DNA of 64,000 nt from an uncultured Polaribacter sp. (GTDB lineage: Bacteria; Bacteroidota; Bacteroidia; Flavobacteriales; Flavobacteriaceae). The notes beneath the pieces are model-generated. The model searched no databases. It saw nothing but the letters and a program-made list of their open reading frames with translations, and was not told the DNA's origin. Shown here in pieces: positions 9,057 to 17,827 of this stretch (its first letter is position 1; each line of letters begins with the position of its first letter). Where the stretch lies: positions 124,001-188,000 of the forward strand of contig CAJWTV010000001.1 of NCBI GenBank assembly GCA_913047375.1, written 5' to 3'. A program made the translations under genes and the position numbers.

Positions 9057-10091
9057 TTATAGATTTTTTAAAATGGCTTTGTTTATCTTTTTGATCAAAC
9101 CTGGACCTTCATAAATAAAACCTGTATATATCTGTACTAAATTTGCTCCCGCTTTTATCTTTTCTAAAGCGTCTTTTGCTGAATGTATACCACCAACACC
9201 AATTATTGGAAATGATTTATTCGATTTATCTGATAAATACTGAATCACTTTTGTGCTTTGATTCTTTATTGGCTTTCCACTAACCCCTCCATTACCTATA
9301 TGATCTAATCTTGATTTTGATGCTTTCAAATTATTTCTTGAAATAGATGTATTAGATGCTATAACACCATCAATTTTAGTTTCTGAAATCAATTCAATTA
9401 TTTCATCTAACTGATAATTATTTAAATCTGGAGCGATTTTTAGTAGAATAGGTTTTTGTTTGTCTTCTTTGTTGTTTAACTCCTGACAAGCAGAAATTAA
9501 TTCGATTAAATAATTCTTATCATTTAATTTAGCATGACTATCAACATTTGGACAACTAACATTTAAGACAAAATAGTCTACATAAGGATGTAATCCTTGA
9601 AAACAAATTTTATAATCACTAGTATAATTTTCTTCGGAAGTTTGAGTATTTTTTCCAATATTACCTCCAATTATGAGTTTTCCTTTATTTTTTTTTAATT
9701 TTAAAATAGCAGCTTCTAAACCTTCATTATTAAAACCCATTCTATTTATGATACCCTCATCATCTTTCAAACGGAATAATCTTTTTTTTGGATTTCCTGA
9801 CTGACCTTTAGGGGTTACTGTACCAATTTCTATAAAACCAAAGCCAAAGTTTGCCAACTCATTATATAAAACAGCATTTTTATCAAATCCTGCCGCTAAA
9901 CCTACTGGATTTTTAAAAGTTAATCCAAATAATTTTTGTTCTAACCTTTTGTCATTTACTTGATATAGATATTTAAAAACTGAAGGAACAAAAGGAATTT
10001 TACATAAAAATTTAATTAGCGAAAATGTAAAATAATGAATTTTTTCTGGATCAAATTGAAATAAAATTCTTCTAATTATTAATTTATACAT
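9057..10091 (-). CDS. pyrD: Dihydroorotate dehydrogenase, quinone-dependent (class 2)
   Basis: PyrD oxidises dihydroorotate to orotate with FMN and passes electrons to the membrane quinone pool. The 344-residue length and the N-terminal helical extension ([20 protein letters not shown]) that tethers class 2 enzymes to the membrane identify the type. Visible motifs are [34 protein letters not shown], the VLNVSCPN active-site serine segment, and [16 protein letters not shown] with GAN for FMN phosphate. ATG 10091 fits the family. It follows pheT by about 50 bases. Confidence 0.96.
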   Translation of the reverse strand: MYKLIIRRILFQFDPEKIHYFTFSLIKFLCKIPFVPSVFKYLYQVNDKRLEQKLFGLTFKNPVGLAAGFDKNAVLYNELANFGFGFIEIGTVTPKGQSGNPKKRLFRLKDDEGIINRMGFNNEGLEAAILKLKKNKGKLIIGGNIGKNTQTSEENYTSDYKICFQGLHPYVDYFVLNVSCPNVDSHAKLNDKNYLIELISACQELNNKEDKQKPILLKIAPDLNNYQLDEIIELISETKIDGVIASNTSISRNNLKASKSRLDHIGNGGVSGKPIKNQSTKVIQYLSDKSNKSFPIIGVGGIHSAKDALEKIKAGANLVQIYTGFIYEGPGLIKKINKAILKNL

Positions 10092-10143
10092 GTTATTATC
10101 TTACTTTTTGAAATAAAAATTCACTTATAATTAAATATTTAAA

Positions 10144-12570
10144 TTATCTTAATACTGCCTCTAGATTCTTTTCAAATATTTGTTGAAGCTTTTTCATTGT
10201 TTTGTCAATTTCTTTATCCGCTAATGTTTTTGATTCATCTTGTAACAAAAAACTAACTGCATAAGATTTTTTACCTTTAGGTAATTTATCACCTTCATAT
10301 ACATCAAAAAGATCTACTTCTTTCAAAAGATGTTTTTCAGACTGAAAAGCTAAATTATATATTTCCTTGAACTCAATTTTACTATCTAATAAAAGTGCTA
10401 AATCACGTTTTACGGGTGGAAATTTGGTTAGTTCTGTAACTTTCATATTCTTATTTCCAGTAATTTTTAAAAGATTATCCCAATTAAAATCTGCAAATAA
10501 AACTGATTGTTTAATTCCAAATTCTTTTAAAATACTTGATTTTATAACACCAAATTCTACTAATTTAATTTTACCTAAACTCATCGTTACCCCTTCAGAA
10601 AAAACATCTTGTTTAATTGGGGTTGTTTTTAATGCATCAACACCCAGTCTATTTAATATATTAGTAATCAAACCTTTAATATAAAAGAAATCTGATTTTT
10701 TATGTATTATATTCCAGTTTTCTTTAGACCTATTTCCTGTTACAAGTAGTGATAAGTGCTTATCTTCTTGATATTTATCATTATATTTATGATATGTTTT
10801 ACCGAACTCATAAAACTTTAAAGAATTATTTTTTCTATTAATATTATAAGCAACAGATTCTAATCCACTAAATAATAGTGATTGACGCATAACCTTCAAG
10901 TCACTACTTAAAGGGTTTAACATTTCTACGTTTGCAGCTACATTAATATTTTCTGATAAATTAGTATAGTAGGGTTTTGTTAGAGAATTTGTCATGGTCT
11001 CATTAAAGCCTAATGAAGATAATTGATTTGCAATGATATTCTCAATCTTGACTTTTTTATTAGAATCGAAAGAAATTGAAGTATTTAGTTTATGGGAAAA
11101 TTCAATATTGTTATAACCATAGACTCTCAAAATTTCTTCAATAATATCTGCTTCACGCTGAACATCTGTTCTATAAGAAGGTATTGTTAAGCCTAATCCT
11201 CCTTCTGTTTCACTGTTAATTTTAATTTCTAAAGAGGCTAAAATATTTTTTATAGTTTCTTTTGGAATTTCTTGTCCGATTAATCTATACGAGTTTTCAT
11301 ATGATAAAAAAACTTGAAACTCCTCAATTTTTTCTGGATAAAAATCAGAAATATCTGATCCCATTTTACCCCCTGCATATTCTTCAATTAATAAAGCAGC
11401 TCTTTTCAAAGCATACTTAGTCATATTGATATCAATACCTCTTTCAAAACGAAATGAAGCATCAGTATTCAAAGCATGTCGTTTAGCTGTTTTACGAACA
11501 GAAACCGGATTAAAATAAGCACTTTCAAGGAAAATAGAAGTTGTGTTTTCTGTAACTCCAGAATTTAATCCCCCAAAAACTCCTGCTATACAAAGAGGAG
11601 TGGAATCTGCATCACAAATCATAATATCTTCTGAGGATAGTTCTCTTTCAATTTTATCTAAAGTTGTGAACTTAGTACCCTTAGCTAAATTTTTAACTAA
11701 AATTTTATTTCCTTTGACTTTCTGGGCGTCAAAAGTATGTAAAGGTTGACCTAATTCATGCAATACATAATTAGTAATATCTACAATATTATTCTTAGGA
11801 GTTATACCTATAGATCTTAATCTATTCTGAATCCATTCTGGAGAATCTTTCACTATAACATCTGTAATGGAAATCCCACAATACCTTAAAGTTTGTTCCT
11901 TATCATCTACTTCTACATCTATTCTTAATGTTCTTTCATCTACATGAAAATCGCTAACAGATGGAGATATTAATTCTAACTTAATATTTTGCTGCATTAA
12001 GCCTGCTCTTATATCTCTAGCTACTCCAAAATGACTCATAGCATCAGACCTGTTCGGAGTTAAACCAATTTCAAAAATCTGATCTAATTCTATATTAAAA
12101 ACATCTGAAGCTTGAGTTCCTACTTTTATTTTTTTGTCTAAAATTAAAATACCTTCATGGCTTTCACCCAGACCTAACTCATCTTCAGCGCAAATCATAC
12201 CATAACTCTCTTCTCCTCTTATTTTACCTTTTTTTATTTTAAACTCCTCACCATTGTCATCATACAATATAGTTCCTATGGTAGCTACAGGTACTTTTTG
12301 ACCTATGCCAACATTAGGGGCACCACAAACAATTTGCAATGGTTCAACTAGTCCTATATCTATAGTTGTAACTTTTAGTCTATCTGCATTCGGGTGCTGT
12401 ATACATGTTAAAACTTCACCAACAATAATACCTTTTAAACTACCCTTTATTGATTCTTTAGTTTCAATACCTTCTACTTCCAATCCTAAGTCAGTTAACA
12501 ATTCTCCAGTTTTGATTGCATCCCAATCTATTAGTAAAAATTGTTTAATCCAATTGTACGATATTTTCAT
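10144..12570 (-). CDS. pheT: Phenylalanine-tRNA ligase beta subunit
   Basis: PheT pairs with PheS to charge tRNA-Phe. The 808-residue protein has the usual order: an N-terminal B1 region with an EMAP/tRNA-binding domain (about 42-155, IIVGEVLTCIQHPNADRLKV), the B3/B4 editing region (ITDYVLHELGQPLHTFD-type segment near 270), B5 (about 410-480), the catalytic-like core, and a C-terminal ferredoxin-fold anticodon-binding domain (FPPVKRDLALLLD onward). pheS is not in this window, as is common in Bacteroidota where the two genes are apart. ATG 12570 is the family start and has a -7 box upstream. Confidence 0.96.
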   Translation of the reverse strand: MKISYNWIKQFLLIDWDAIKTGELLTDLGLEVEGIETKESIKGSLKGIIVGEVLTCIQHPNADRLKVTTIDIGLVEPLQIVCGAPNVGIGQKVPVATIGTILYDDNGEEFKIKKGKIRGEESYGMICAEDELGLGESHEGILILDKKIKVGTQASDVFNIELDQIFEIGLTPNRSDAMSHFGVARDIRAGLMQQNIKLELISPSVSDFHVDERTLRIDVEVDDKEQTLRYCGISITDVIVKDSPEWIQNRLRSIGITPKNNIVDITNYVLHELGQPLHTFDAQKVKGNKILVKNLAKGTKFTTLDKIERELSSEDIMICDADSTPLCIAGVFGGLNSGVTENTTSIFLESAYFNPVSVRKTAKRHALNTDASFRFERGIDINMTKYALKRAALLIEEYAGGKMGSDISDFYPEKIEEFQVFLSYENSYRLIGQEIPKETIKNILASLEIKINSETEGGLGLTIPSYRTDVQREADIIEEILRVYGYNNIEFSHKLNTSISFDSNKKVKIENIIANQLSSLGFNETMTNSLTKPYYTNLSENINVAANVEMLNPLSSDLKVMRQSLLFSGLESVAYNINRKNNSLKFYEFGKTYHKYNDKYQEDKHLSLLVTGNRSKENWNIIHKKSDFFYIKGLITNILNRLGVDALKTTPIKQDVFSEGVTMSLGKIKLVEFGVIKSSILKEFGIKQSVLFADFNWDNLLKITGNKNMKVTELTKFPPVKRDLALLLDSKIEFKEIYNLAFQSEKHLLKEVDLFDVYEGDKLPKGKKSYAVSFLLQDESKTLADKEIDKTMKKLQQIFEKNLEAVLR

Positions 12571-12592
12571 AGTAATTTTCTGTTAACTAGTG

Positions 12593-12600
12593 CAAATTTA
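12593..12600 (-). promoter_or_regulatory. pheT -7 promoter box
   Basis: The minus strand reads TAAATTTG, an exact TAnnTTTG, 23 bases before the pheT ATG. No matching -33 TTTG was found. Confidence 0.45.
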
Positions 12601-12677
12601 ATGAAATTTCTACTTTTTATAACTGCTTTTCACCTAAAAAAAACGGAGTAATTACTCAATATTAAATTCTAGTAATT

Positions 12678-13925
12678 CTAACCCATTGATGCAGCAATCT
12701 TCTTATAAGTTCCATTTTCTAGTAATTTTCTAATTGCTATAAAAGCAGTTATAGTTTGATCTATATCTTTTTGCGTATGATTAGTAGTTGGTATCAATCT
12801 TAAAATTATTAATCCTTTAGGTATGACTGGATAAGCTACAATAGAACAAAATATTTGATAACTTTCACGTAAATCGTTAACCATCGCCATTGCCTCTAAC
12901 ATTTCACCTTTTAAAAATACAGGGGTAATACAAGTTTGTGTAGTTCCTAAATCAAATCCTGCATTTCGCAAACCAGATTGTAAAGCACGTGTATTCTCCC
13001 ATAATTTATCTTTTAATTCCGGAGAATTTCGTATAATATCTAGGCGCTTAAGAGCACCTTTCACCATCGCCATTGGGAGTGATTTAGCAAAAGTTTGAGA
13101 ACGTAAATTATATTGTAAAAATTTAATCACATCTTTATCTCCAGCTAAAAATGCACCAAAACCTGCCATAGACTTTGCAAATGTAGCAAAATAGACATCT
13201 ATATCATCTTGAATACCTTGCTCGAATCCGGTACCTCTTCCGTTATCTCCAAGAGTTCCAAATCCGTGAGCGTCATCCACTAATAATCTAAAATTATATT
13301 CTTTTTTAAACGCCACAATTTCACGAAGACGACCTTGTTCTCCTCGCATTCCAAAGACACCCTCGGAAATCACCAAGATCCCTCCTCCTGTTTTTTTAGC
13401 CATCCTAGTAGCACGTTTAATGTTTTTTTCAAAACTTTCCATATCATTATGACGATATACGAAACGTTTACCTGGATGTAATCGAACTCCATCTATAATA
13501 CAAGCATGGGTGTCCATATCGTAAACAATAATATCATTTTTGGAAACCAAAGCGTCTATTGCTGACATTATACCTTGGTAACCAAAATTTAATAAATATG
13601 CTTTTTCTTTGTCAACAAATTCTGCGCATTCACGTTCTAATTGTTCGTGAATTATTGTGTGTCCAGACATCATTCTTGCACCCATTGGATAAGCCATGCC
13701 AAATTCTAAAGCAGCTTCCCCGTCTACTTTTAAAACCTCTGGATGATTTGCCAACCCTAAGTAATCATTAATACTCCAAGTAATTACTTCTTTTCCATTA
13801 AAAACCATTCTATTAGAAATTGGACCTTCTAATTTGGGAAACACATAATAGCCTTCACCAATCTCTGCCCACTTTCCAAGCGGTCCTTTATCTTGAGTAA
13901 ATCTTTCAAATAAATCTTTCGCCAT
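12678..13925 (-). CDS. Alpha-oxoamine synthase, serine palmitoyltransferase-like (sphingolipid or sulfonolipid synthesis)
   Basis: This is a PLP enzyme of the 2-amino-3-ketobutyrate ligase/AONS/serine palmitoyltransferase group, 415 residues. Visible parts are the N-terminal GKEVITWSINDYLGLANHP, the aldimine-stacking region DTHACIIDG (138-146), the cofactor motif DDAHGFGTLG (217-226) and the PLP lysine in FATFAKSMAGFGAF (K251). Members condense an amino acid with an acyl thioester and lose CO2. In Bacteroidota the closest roles are serine palmitoyltransferase (sphingolipids) and cysteate acyltransferase (capnine-type sulfonolipids). The sequence alone does not let me separate these. There is no biotin or threonine-catabolism gene beside it, which argues against BioF and Kbl. 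Confidence 0.75.
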   Translation of the reverse strand: MAKDLFERFTQDKGPLGKWAEIGEGYYVFPKLEGPISNRMVFNGKEVITWSINDYLGLANHPEVLKVDGEAALEFGMAYPMGARMMSGHTIIHEQLERECAEFVDKEKAYLLNFGYQGIMSAIDALVSKNDIIVYDMDTHACIIDGVRLHPGKRFVYRHNDMESFEKNIKRATRMAKKTGGGILVISEGVFGMRGEQGRLREIVAFKKEYNFRLLVDDAHGFGTLGDNGRGTGFEQGIQDDIDVYFATFAKSMAGFGAFLAGDKDVIKFLQYNLRSQTFAKSLPMAMVKGALKRLDIIRNSPELKDKLWENTRALQSGLRNAGFDLGTTQTCITPVFLKGEMLEAMAMVNDLRESYQIFCSIVAYPVIPKGLIILRLIPTTNHTQKDIDQTITAFIAIRKLLENGTYKKIAASMG

Positions 13926-13954
13926 TTTTTTTATTTTAAAACTAGCAATAAAAT

Positions 13955-13962
13955 CAAAGTTA
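13955..13962 (-). promoter_or_regulatory. -7 promoter box of the alpha-oxoamine synthase gene
   Basis: The minus strand reads TAACTTTG, an exact TAnnTTTG, 30 bases before the ATG at 13925. Confidence 0.45.
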
Positions 13963-14202
13963 AGGAATATTAATAATAGTCTAAATATTCAAATATTATG
14001 ACTCTTTTTTTTGATTTATTTAAAAAACTCCATGTTACATAAAATACTCACTATAAATATTATTCACATAAAGTGAACCATAATTTAGAAAAATTAAAAT
14101 TACAAAACTATTCTTATTGAAAAATTCATTTTATTACACAGCGTAGACGCTTGCACAACTATTCCTGAGGTATATCAACAAAAAATAACTTCTTTTTTAG
14201 AA

Positions 14203-16302
14203 TTAATTATTTAATTTGTTTTCTAAAGCTAAAAAAAAAGTATATTCTTTAGCTGTTTCTTTTAAAGCATCAAATCGACCAGAAGCACCACCGTGTCCAG
14301 CATCCATATTTGTATTTAGGAATAATAAATTATTATCAGTTTTTAAATCTCTAAGTTTAGCAACCCATTTTGCAGGCTCCCAATATTGTACTTGAGAATC
14401 AAAATAGCCAGTTGTTACTAACATATTAGGGTAACTTGCAGCTGATATTTGATCGTAAGGTGAATAAGATTTAATATAATCATAATATTCTTTAATATTC
14501 GGATTACCCCATTCATCATACTCACCAGTCGTTAAAGGAATACTTTCATCTAACATCGTAGTAATTACATCTACAAAAGGAACTGCTGCTATAACACCAT
14601 TATATAGCTCTGGATTCATATTTACTATTACTCCCATTAATAAACCTCCTGCAGATCCTCCCATTGCATATAAATGCTCAGATGAAGTGTAGTTGTTTTC
14701 TATTAGATATTTAGAACAATCTATAAAATCGGTAAAAGTATTTTTCTTTTGCAACATTTTACCATCATCATACCATTCTCTTCCTAAATATTGACCACCT
14801 CTGACATGAGTTAATGCGAATACAAAACCTCTATCTAATAAACTCAAACGTGTAGTAGAAAATCCATCTGAAATTGTATAACCATATGAACCATAAGCAT
14901 ATTGCATTAGAGGAGTTTCGTTATTTAATTTAGTATCTTTATGATAAACTAAAGATATTGCAACTTTTTTGCCATCTCTAGTATTAGCCCATATACGTTT
15001 ACTTACATAGTTTTCTTTTTGAAACTTACCCCCTAATACTTCCTGTTCTTTTTTAATATCTTTAGATTTATTAGTCAAGTTAAAGTCAATAACAGAAGCA
15101 GGAGTGGTCATAGAGTTGTATGAGTATCTAATAATATCTGTGTCAAATTCAGGGTTAGCATAAACTCCTACGGAATAAGTTTCTTCATCGAAAGGCAAAT
15201 AATAGTCTTCTTTATTATCCCAACGTTTAATTCTTATTTTATTTAAGCCATTATTACGTTCTTCCAAAATTAAATAGTCTTTAAAAATTGAAAAATCTTC
15301 TAATAAAGTATCTTTTCTATGTGGTATAACATCTATCCAATTTTCTTTTCCGCTACTATTTATGGGCGTTTTCATCAATTTAAAATTAGTAGCACTATCT
15401 TTATTGGTTAATAGATAAAAGTCGTTTTCATAATGCGCAACACTATATTCTAAATCTCTAACTCTAGGCTGTAACATATTAAAATTACCAGTAGGATTAT
15501 CTGCATCTAAAAATTGAGCTTCTGAAGAGACAGTATTGTAAGAACCAATAATAATAAATTTGTTTGATTTTGACTTTGTTACATAAGTCCCAAATGTCTC
15601 ATCTTTTTCATGAAAAACTTCAACATCTTCAGATGCTGATGTTCCTAATAGATGCCTGAAAATTTTCTCACTCCTTAGAGTAACTGGATCTTTTTTTGTA
15701 TAAAATATAGTTTTATTATCATTAGCCCAAACAGAACCACCAGTTGTATTCTCTATAATATCTTTATATATCTCACCCGTTTCAAGATTCTTAACTCTAA
15801 GAGTATATTGCCTTCTACTTATAGTGTCTGTTGCAAAAACAACTAATTTATTATTTTCAGATATATTTAGTCCACCCAATTGATAATAATCAAAACCTTT
15901 TGCCATTTGATTAACATCAAAAATTATTTCTTGATTAGCTTCTAAACTATCTTTTTTTCTACTATAAATTGGATATTGATTTCCTGTTTTATAACTTGTT
16001 ATGTAATAATAACCGTTATCTTTATATGGAACAGAAGAATCGTCTTCTTTAATTCTTCCTTTCATTTCTTGAAACAATACTTCCTGAAAGTCTTTGGTAT
16101 AAGCACTAACTTTTTCGTAATAAGTATTTTCTTCATTTAAATAATCAACAACATTTAATGTTTGTTCATCTTTTAATTCAGCTTTTTTTTGTTCATCAGA
16201 CAACCTCATCCAAAAATAATCATCAATTCTTACATCTCCATGTTTCTCTAATTTAATGGATTTTTTGTCCGCTATAGGTGCGTTTGCATCAGTACTTTTC
16301 AT
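14203..16302 (-). CDS. ptrB: Oligopeptidase B (S9A serine peptidase)
   Basis: Oligopeptidase B cleaves short peptides after basic residues. The 699-residue protein has an N-terminal strand and seven-bladed propeller that screens substrates, then an alpha/beta-hydrolase domain. The nucleophile motif is MGGSAGGLLMG (Ser near residue 549), and the Asp and His lie in TTGYFDSQVQYWEPAKW and MDAGHGGASGRF. The MLDESIPLTTGEYDEWGNP stretch is diagnostic for the PtrB branch. I start at ATG 16302 (MKSTDA). The frame extends to an ATG at 16356, but that codon lies in the loop of the terminator that closes the upstream gene. No convincing signal peptide remains, so the enzyme is probably cytoplasmic. Confidence 0.93.
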   Translation of the reverse strand: MKSTDANAPIADKKSIKLEKHGDVRIDDYFWMRLSDEQKKAELKDEQTLNVVDYLNEENTYYEKVSAYTKDFQEVLFQEMKGRIKEDDSSVPYKDNGYYYITSYKTGNQYPIYSRKKDSLEANQEIIFDVNQMAKGFDYYQLGGLNISENNKLVVFATDTISRRQYTLRVKNLETGEIYKDIIENTTGGSVWANDNKTIFYTKKDPVTLRSEKIFRHLLGTSASEDVEVFHEKDETFGTYVTKSKSNKFIIIGSYNTVSSEAQFLDADNPTGNFNMLQPRVRDLEYSVAHYENDFYLLTNKDSATNFKLMKTPINSSGKENWIDVIPHRKDTLLEDFSIFKDYLILEERNNGLNKIRIKRWDNKEDYYLPFDEETYSVGVYANPEFDTDIIRYSYNSMTTPASVIDFNLTNKSKDIKKEQEVLGGKFQKENYVSKRIWANTRDGKKVAISLVYHKDTKLNNETPLMQYAYGSYGYTISDGFSTTRLSLLDRGFVFALTHVRGGQYLGREWYDDGKMLQKKNTFTDFIDCSKYLIENNYTSSEHLYAMGGSAGGLLMGVIVNMNPELYNGVIAAVPFVDVITTMLDESIPLTTGEYDEWGNPNIKEYYDYIKSYSPYDQISAASYPNMLVTTGYFDSQVQYWEPAKWVAKLRDLKTDNNLLFLNTNMDAGHGGASGRFDALKETAKEYTFFLALENKLNN

Positions 16303-16338
16303 AGTTTTATTTTGACAATATGACTTTCTATAAAAATA

Positions 16339-16365
16339 AAAAAGAGCGGTAATCACGCTCTTTTT
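16339..16365 (-). terminator. Rho-independent terminator after ornithine aminotransferase
   Basis: AAAAAGAGCG (16339-16348) and CGCTCTTTTT (16356-16365) form a perfect 10-bp stem with a 7-base loop. It lies 24 bases past the stop of the minus-strand aminotransferase gene and ends in a U-run on that strand. Its position also rules out a ptrB start at 16356. Confidence 0.85.
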
Positions 16366-16388
16366 ATTTTATAAAATTATATATTTTC

Positions 16389-17630
16389 TTATTTCTTAAA
16401 ATGAGAAATTGTGTTTTTAATAATATCTAAACAATCCATTAGTTGATCCTCAGTAATTACTAATGGTGGTGCAAAACGAATAATATTTCCATGTGTTGGT
16501 TTCGCTAATAAACCATTATCTCTTAATTTTAAGCAAATATCCCAAGCAGTTGAACTTTCTTCTGAATCATTAATAATTAGGGCGTTTAATAAACCTTTAC
16601 CTCTTACAGAGGTTACTAAGTCATTTTCTTTTGAAAAAGCAGAAAGTTCAGCTCTAAAAATAATTCCTAATCTTTCTGCATTTTCAGCAAGATTTTCTTC
16701 TACAGCAACTTTTAATGCTGCCAAAGCAACTTTACAACCTAATGGATTTCCTCCGAAGGTTGATCCATGCTCTCCCGGTTTAATAGTCATCATTATTTCA
16801 TTATCTGCTAATGCTGCTGAAACTGGAAATACTCCTCCAGATAATGCTTTACCTAGAATTAAAATATCTGGTTTAACTCCTTCATGTTGACAACAAAATA
16901 ATTTCCCTGTTCTAGAAATTCCTGTTTGAACCTCATCTGCAATAAATAATACATTTTTTGACTTACATAAATCATAAGCCTTTTTCAGATAACCATCGTC
17001 AGGGACCATTACACCTGCTTCACCTTGAATAGGCTCTACCATATATCCAGCAACATTAGGATCATCTAATGCCTTTTCTAAAGCCTCTAAGTCATTGTAT
17101 TTAACAATTTCAAATCCCGGTAAATAAGGGCCATAATCTTTATAGGCACTTGGATCAGTAGATGAGGACACAGCTGCTAAAGTTCTACCCCAAAAATTAT
17201 TTTCTGCAAATAAAATTTTTGCTTTATTTTCTGGAATCCCCTTTACTTTATAAGCCCACTTCCTACACAATTTTATTGCTGTCTCACCACCTTCTACACC
17301 AGTATTCATTGGTAAAACCTTATCATAACCAAATAAATTAGTTACATATTTTTCATATTCACCTAAAACATTGTTATGAAATGCACGAGATGTCAAGGTT
17401 AAGATACTTGCTTGTTGCTTTAATGCTTCTATAATTTTAGGATGACAATGCCCCTGGTTTACTGCTGAATATGCAGATAAAAAATCATAATATTTTTTTC
17501 CTTCAACATCCCAGACATATACGCCTTCACCTCTACTTAACACCACAGGCAATGGATGATAATTGTGAGCTCCATACTTGTGTTCCAATTCAATCGCCTC
17601 ATGCGATGTAAGTTCTTCTAAAACAGCCAT
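16389..17630 (-). CDS. rocD: Ornithine-oxo-acid transaminase
   Basis: This class III PLP aminotransferase moves the delta-amino group of ornithine to 2-oxoglutarate, giving glutamate semialdehyde for proline or glutamate. It has 413 residues. Diagnostic segments are [39 protein letters not shown], the cofactor motif [14 protein letters not shown] and the lysine in [16 protein letters not shown]. The Tyr-rich AHNYHPL start separates ornithine aminotransferase from acetylornithine aminotransferase (ArgD). It is transcribed divergently from the rRNA methyltransferase gene and ends at a strong terminator, so it is probably a single-gene unit. Confidence 0.94.
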   Translation of the reverse strand: MAVLEELTSHEAIELEHKYGAHNYHPLPVVLSRGEGVYVWDVEGKKYYDFLSAYSAVNQGHCHPKIIEALKQQASILTLTSRAFHNNVLGEYEKYVTNLFGYDKVLPMNTGVEGGETAIKLCRKWAYKVKGIPENKAKILFAENNFWGRTLAAVSSSTDPSAYKDYGPYLPGFEIVKYNDLEALEKALDDPNVAGYMVEPIQGEAGVMVPDDGYLKKAYDLCKSKNVLFIADEVQTGISRTGKLFCCQHEGVKPDILILGKALSGGVFPVSAALADNEIMMTIKPGEHGSTFGGNPLGCKVALAALKVAVEENLAENAERLGIIFRAELSAFSKENDLVTSVRGKGLLNALIINDSEESSTAWDICLKLRDNGLLAKPTHGNIIRFAPPLVITEDQLMDCLDIIKNTISHFKK

Positions 17631-17705
17631 TTTTATTATTTTATATTTATAACTAAAAATTCCTATTCTACCTTTATCTTTTCGAAAAAAAAGCGAAAAT
17701 TCAGC

Positions 17706-17788
17706 GTGGGAGAGAAATCATCCCTAAAGTTTTACAAAAGTAATAAAAAAATTTGATGTTATTTTTTAATAGTTTGGATGACTCCCAC
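17706..17788. promoter_or_regulatory. Split inverted repeat across the divergent rocD / rRNA methyltransferase promoters
   Basis: GTGGGAG-N5-TCATCC (17706-17723) is mirrored by GGATGACTCCCAC (17776-17788). The same 13 letters appear in opposite orientation, the left copy interrupted by five bases. The left half lies in the rocD leader and the right half starts on the last base of the opposite promoter's -33 TTTG (17776). It looks like an operator pair for an unknown regulator, in an otherwise AT-only spacer. Confidence 0.4.
17735..17742 (-). promoter_or_regulatory. rocD -7 promoter box
   Basis: The minus strand reads TACTTTTG, an exact TAnnTTTG, about 105 bases before the rocD start. The leader is therefore long and contains one half of the split inverted repeat. 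Confidence 0.45.
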
Positions 17789-17806
17789 AAGTTTTTCCTA
17801 ATTTTG
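17773..17806 (+). promoter_or_regulatory. Promoter of the RlmD/TrmA-type methyltransferase gene (-33 and -7)
   Basis: TTTG at 17773-17776 and TAATTTTG at 17799-17806 are separated by 22 bases, within the spacing known for flavobacterial promoters. The start codon follows 21 bases later. Confidence 0.6.
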
Positions 17807-17827
17807 CAAAAGAATAAATAAAATAAA

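Noticed and set aside
16303-16356. Upstream extension of the oligopeptidase B gene to ATG 16356
   Set aside because: The extra codons overlap a perfect 10-bp terminator stem belonging to the upstream gene, and have no family counterpart.
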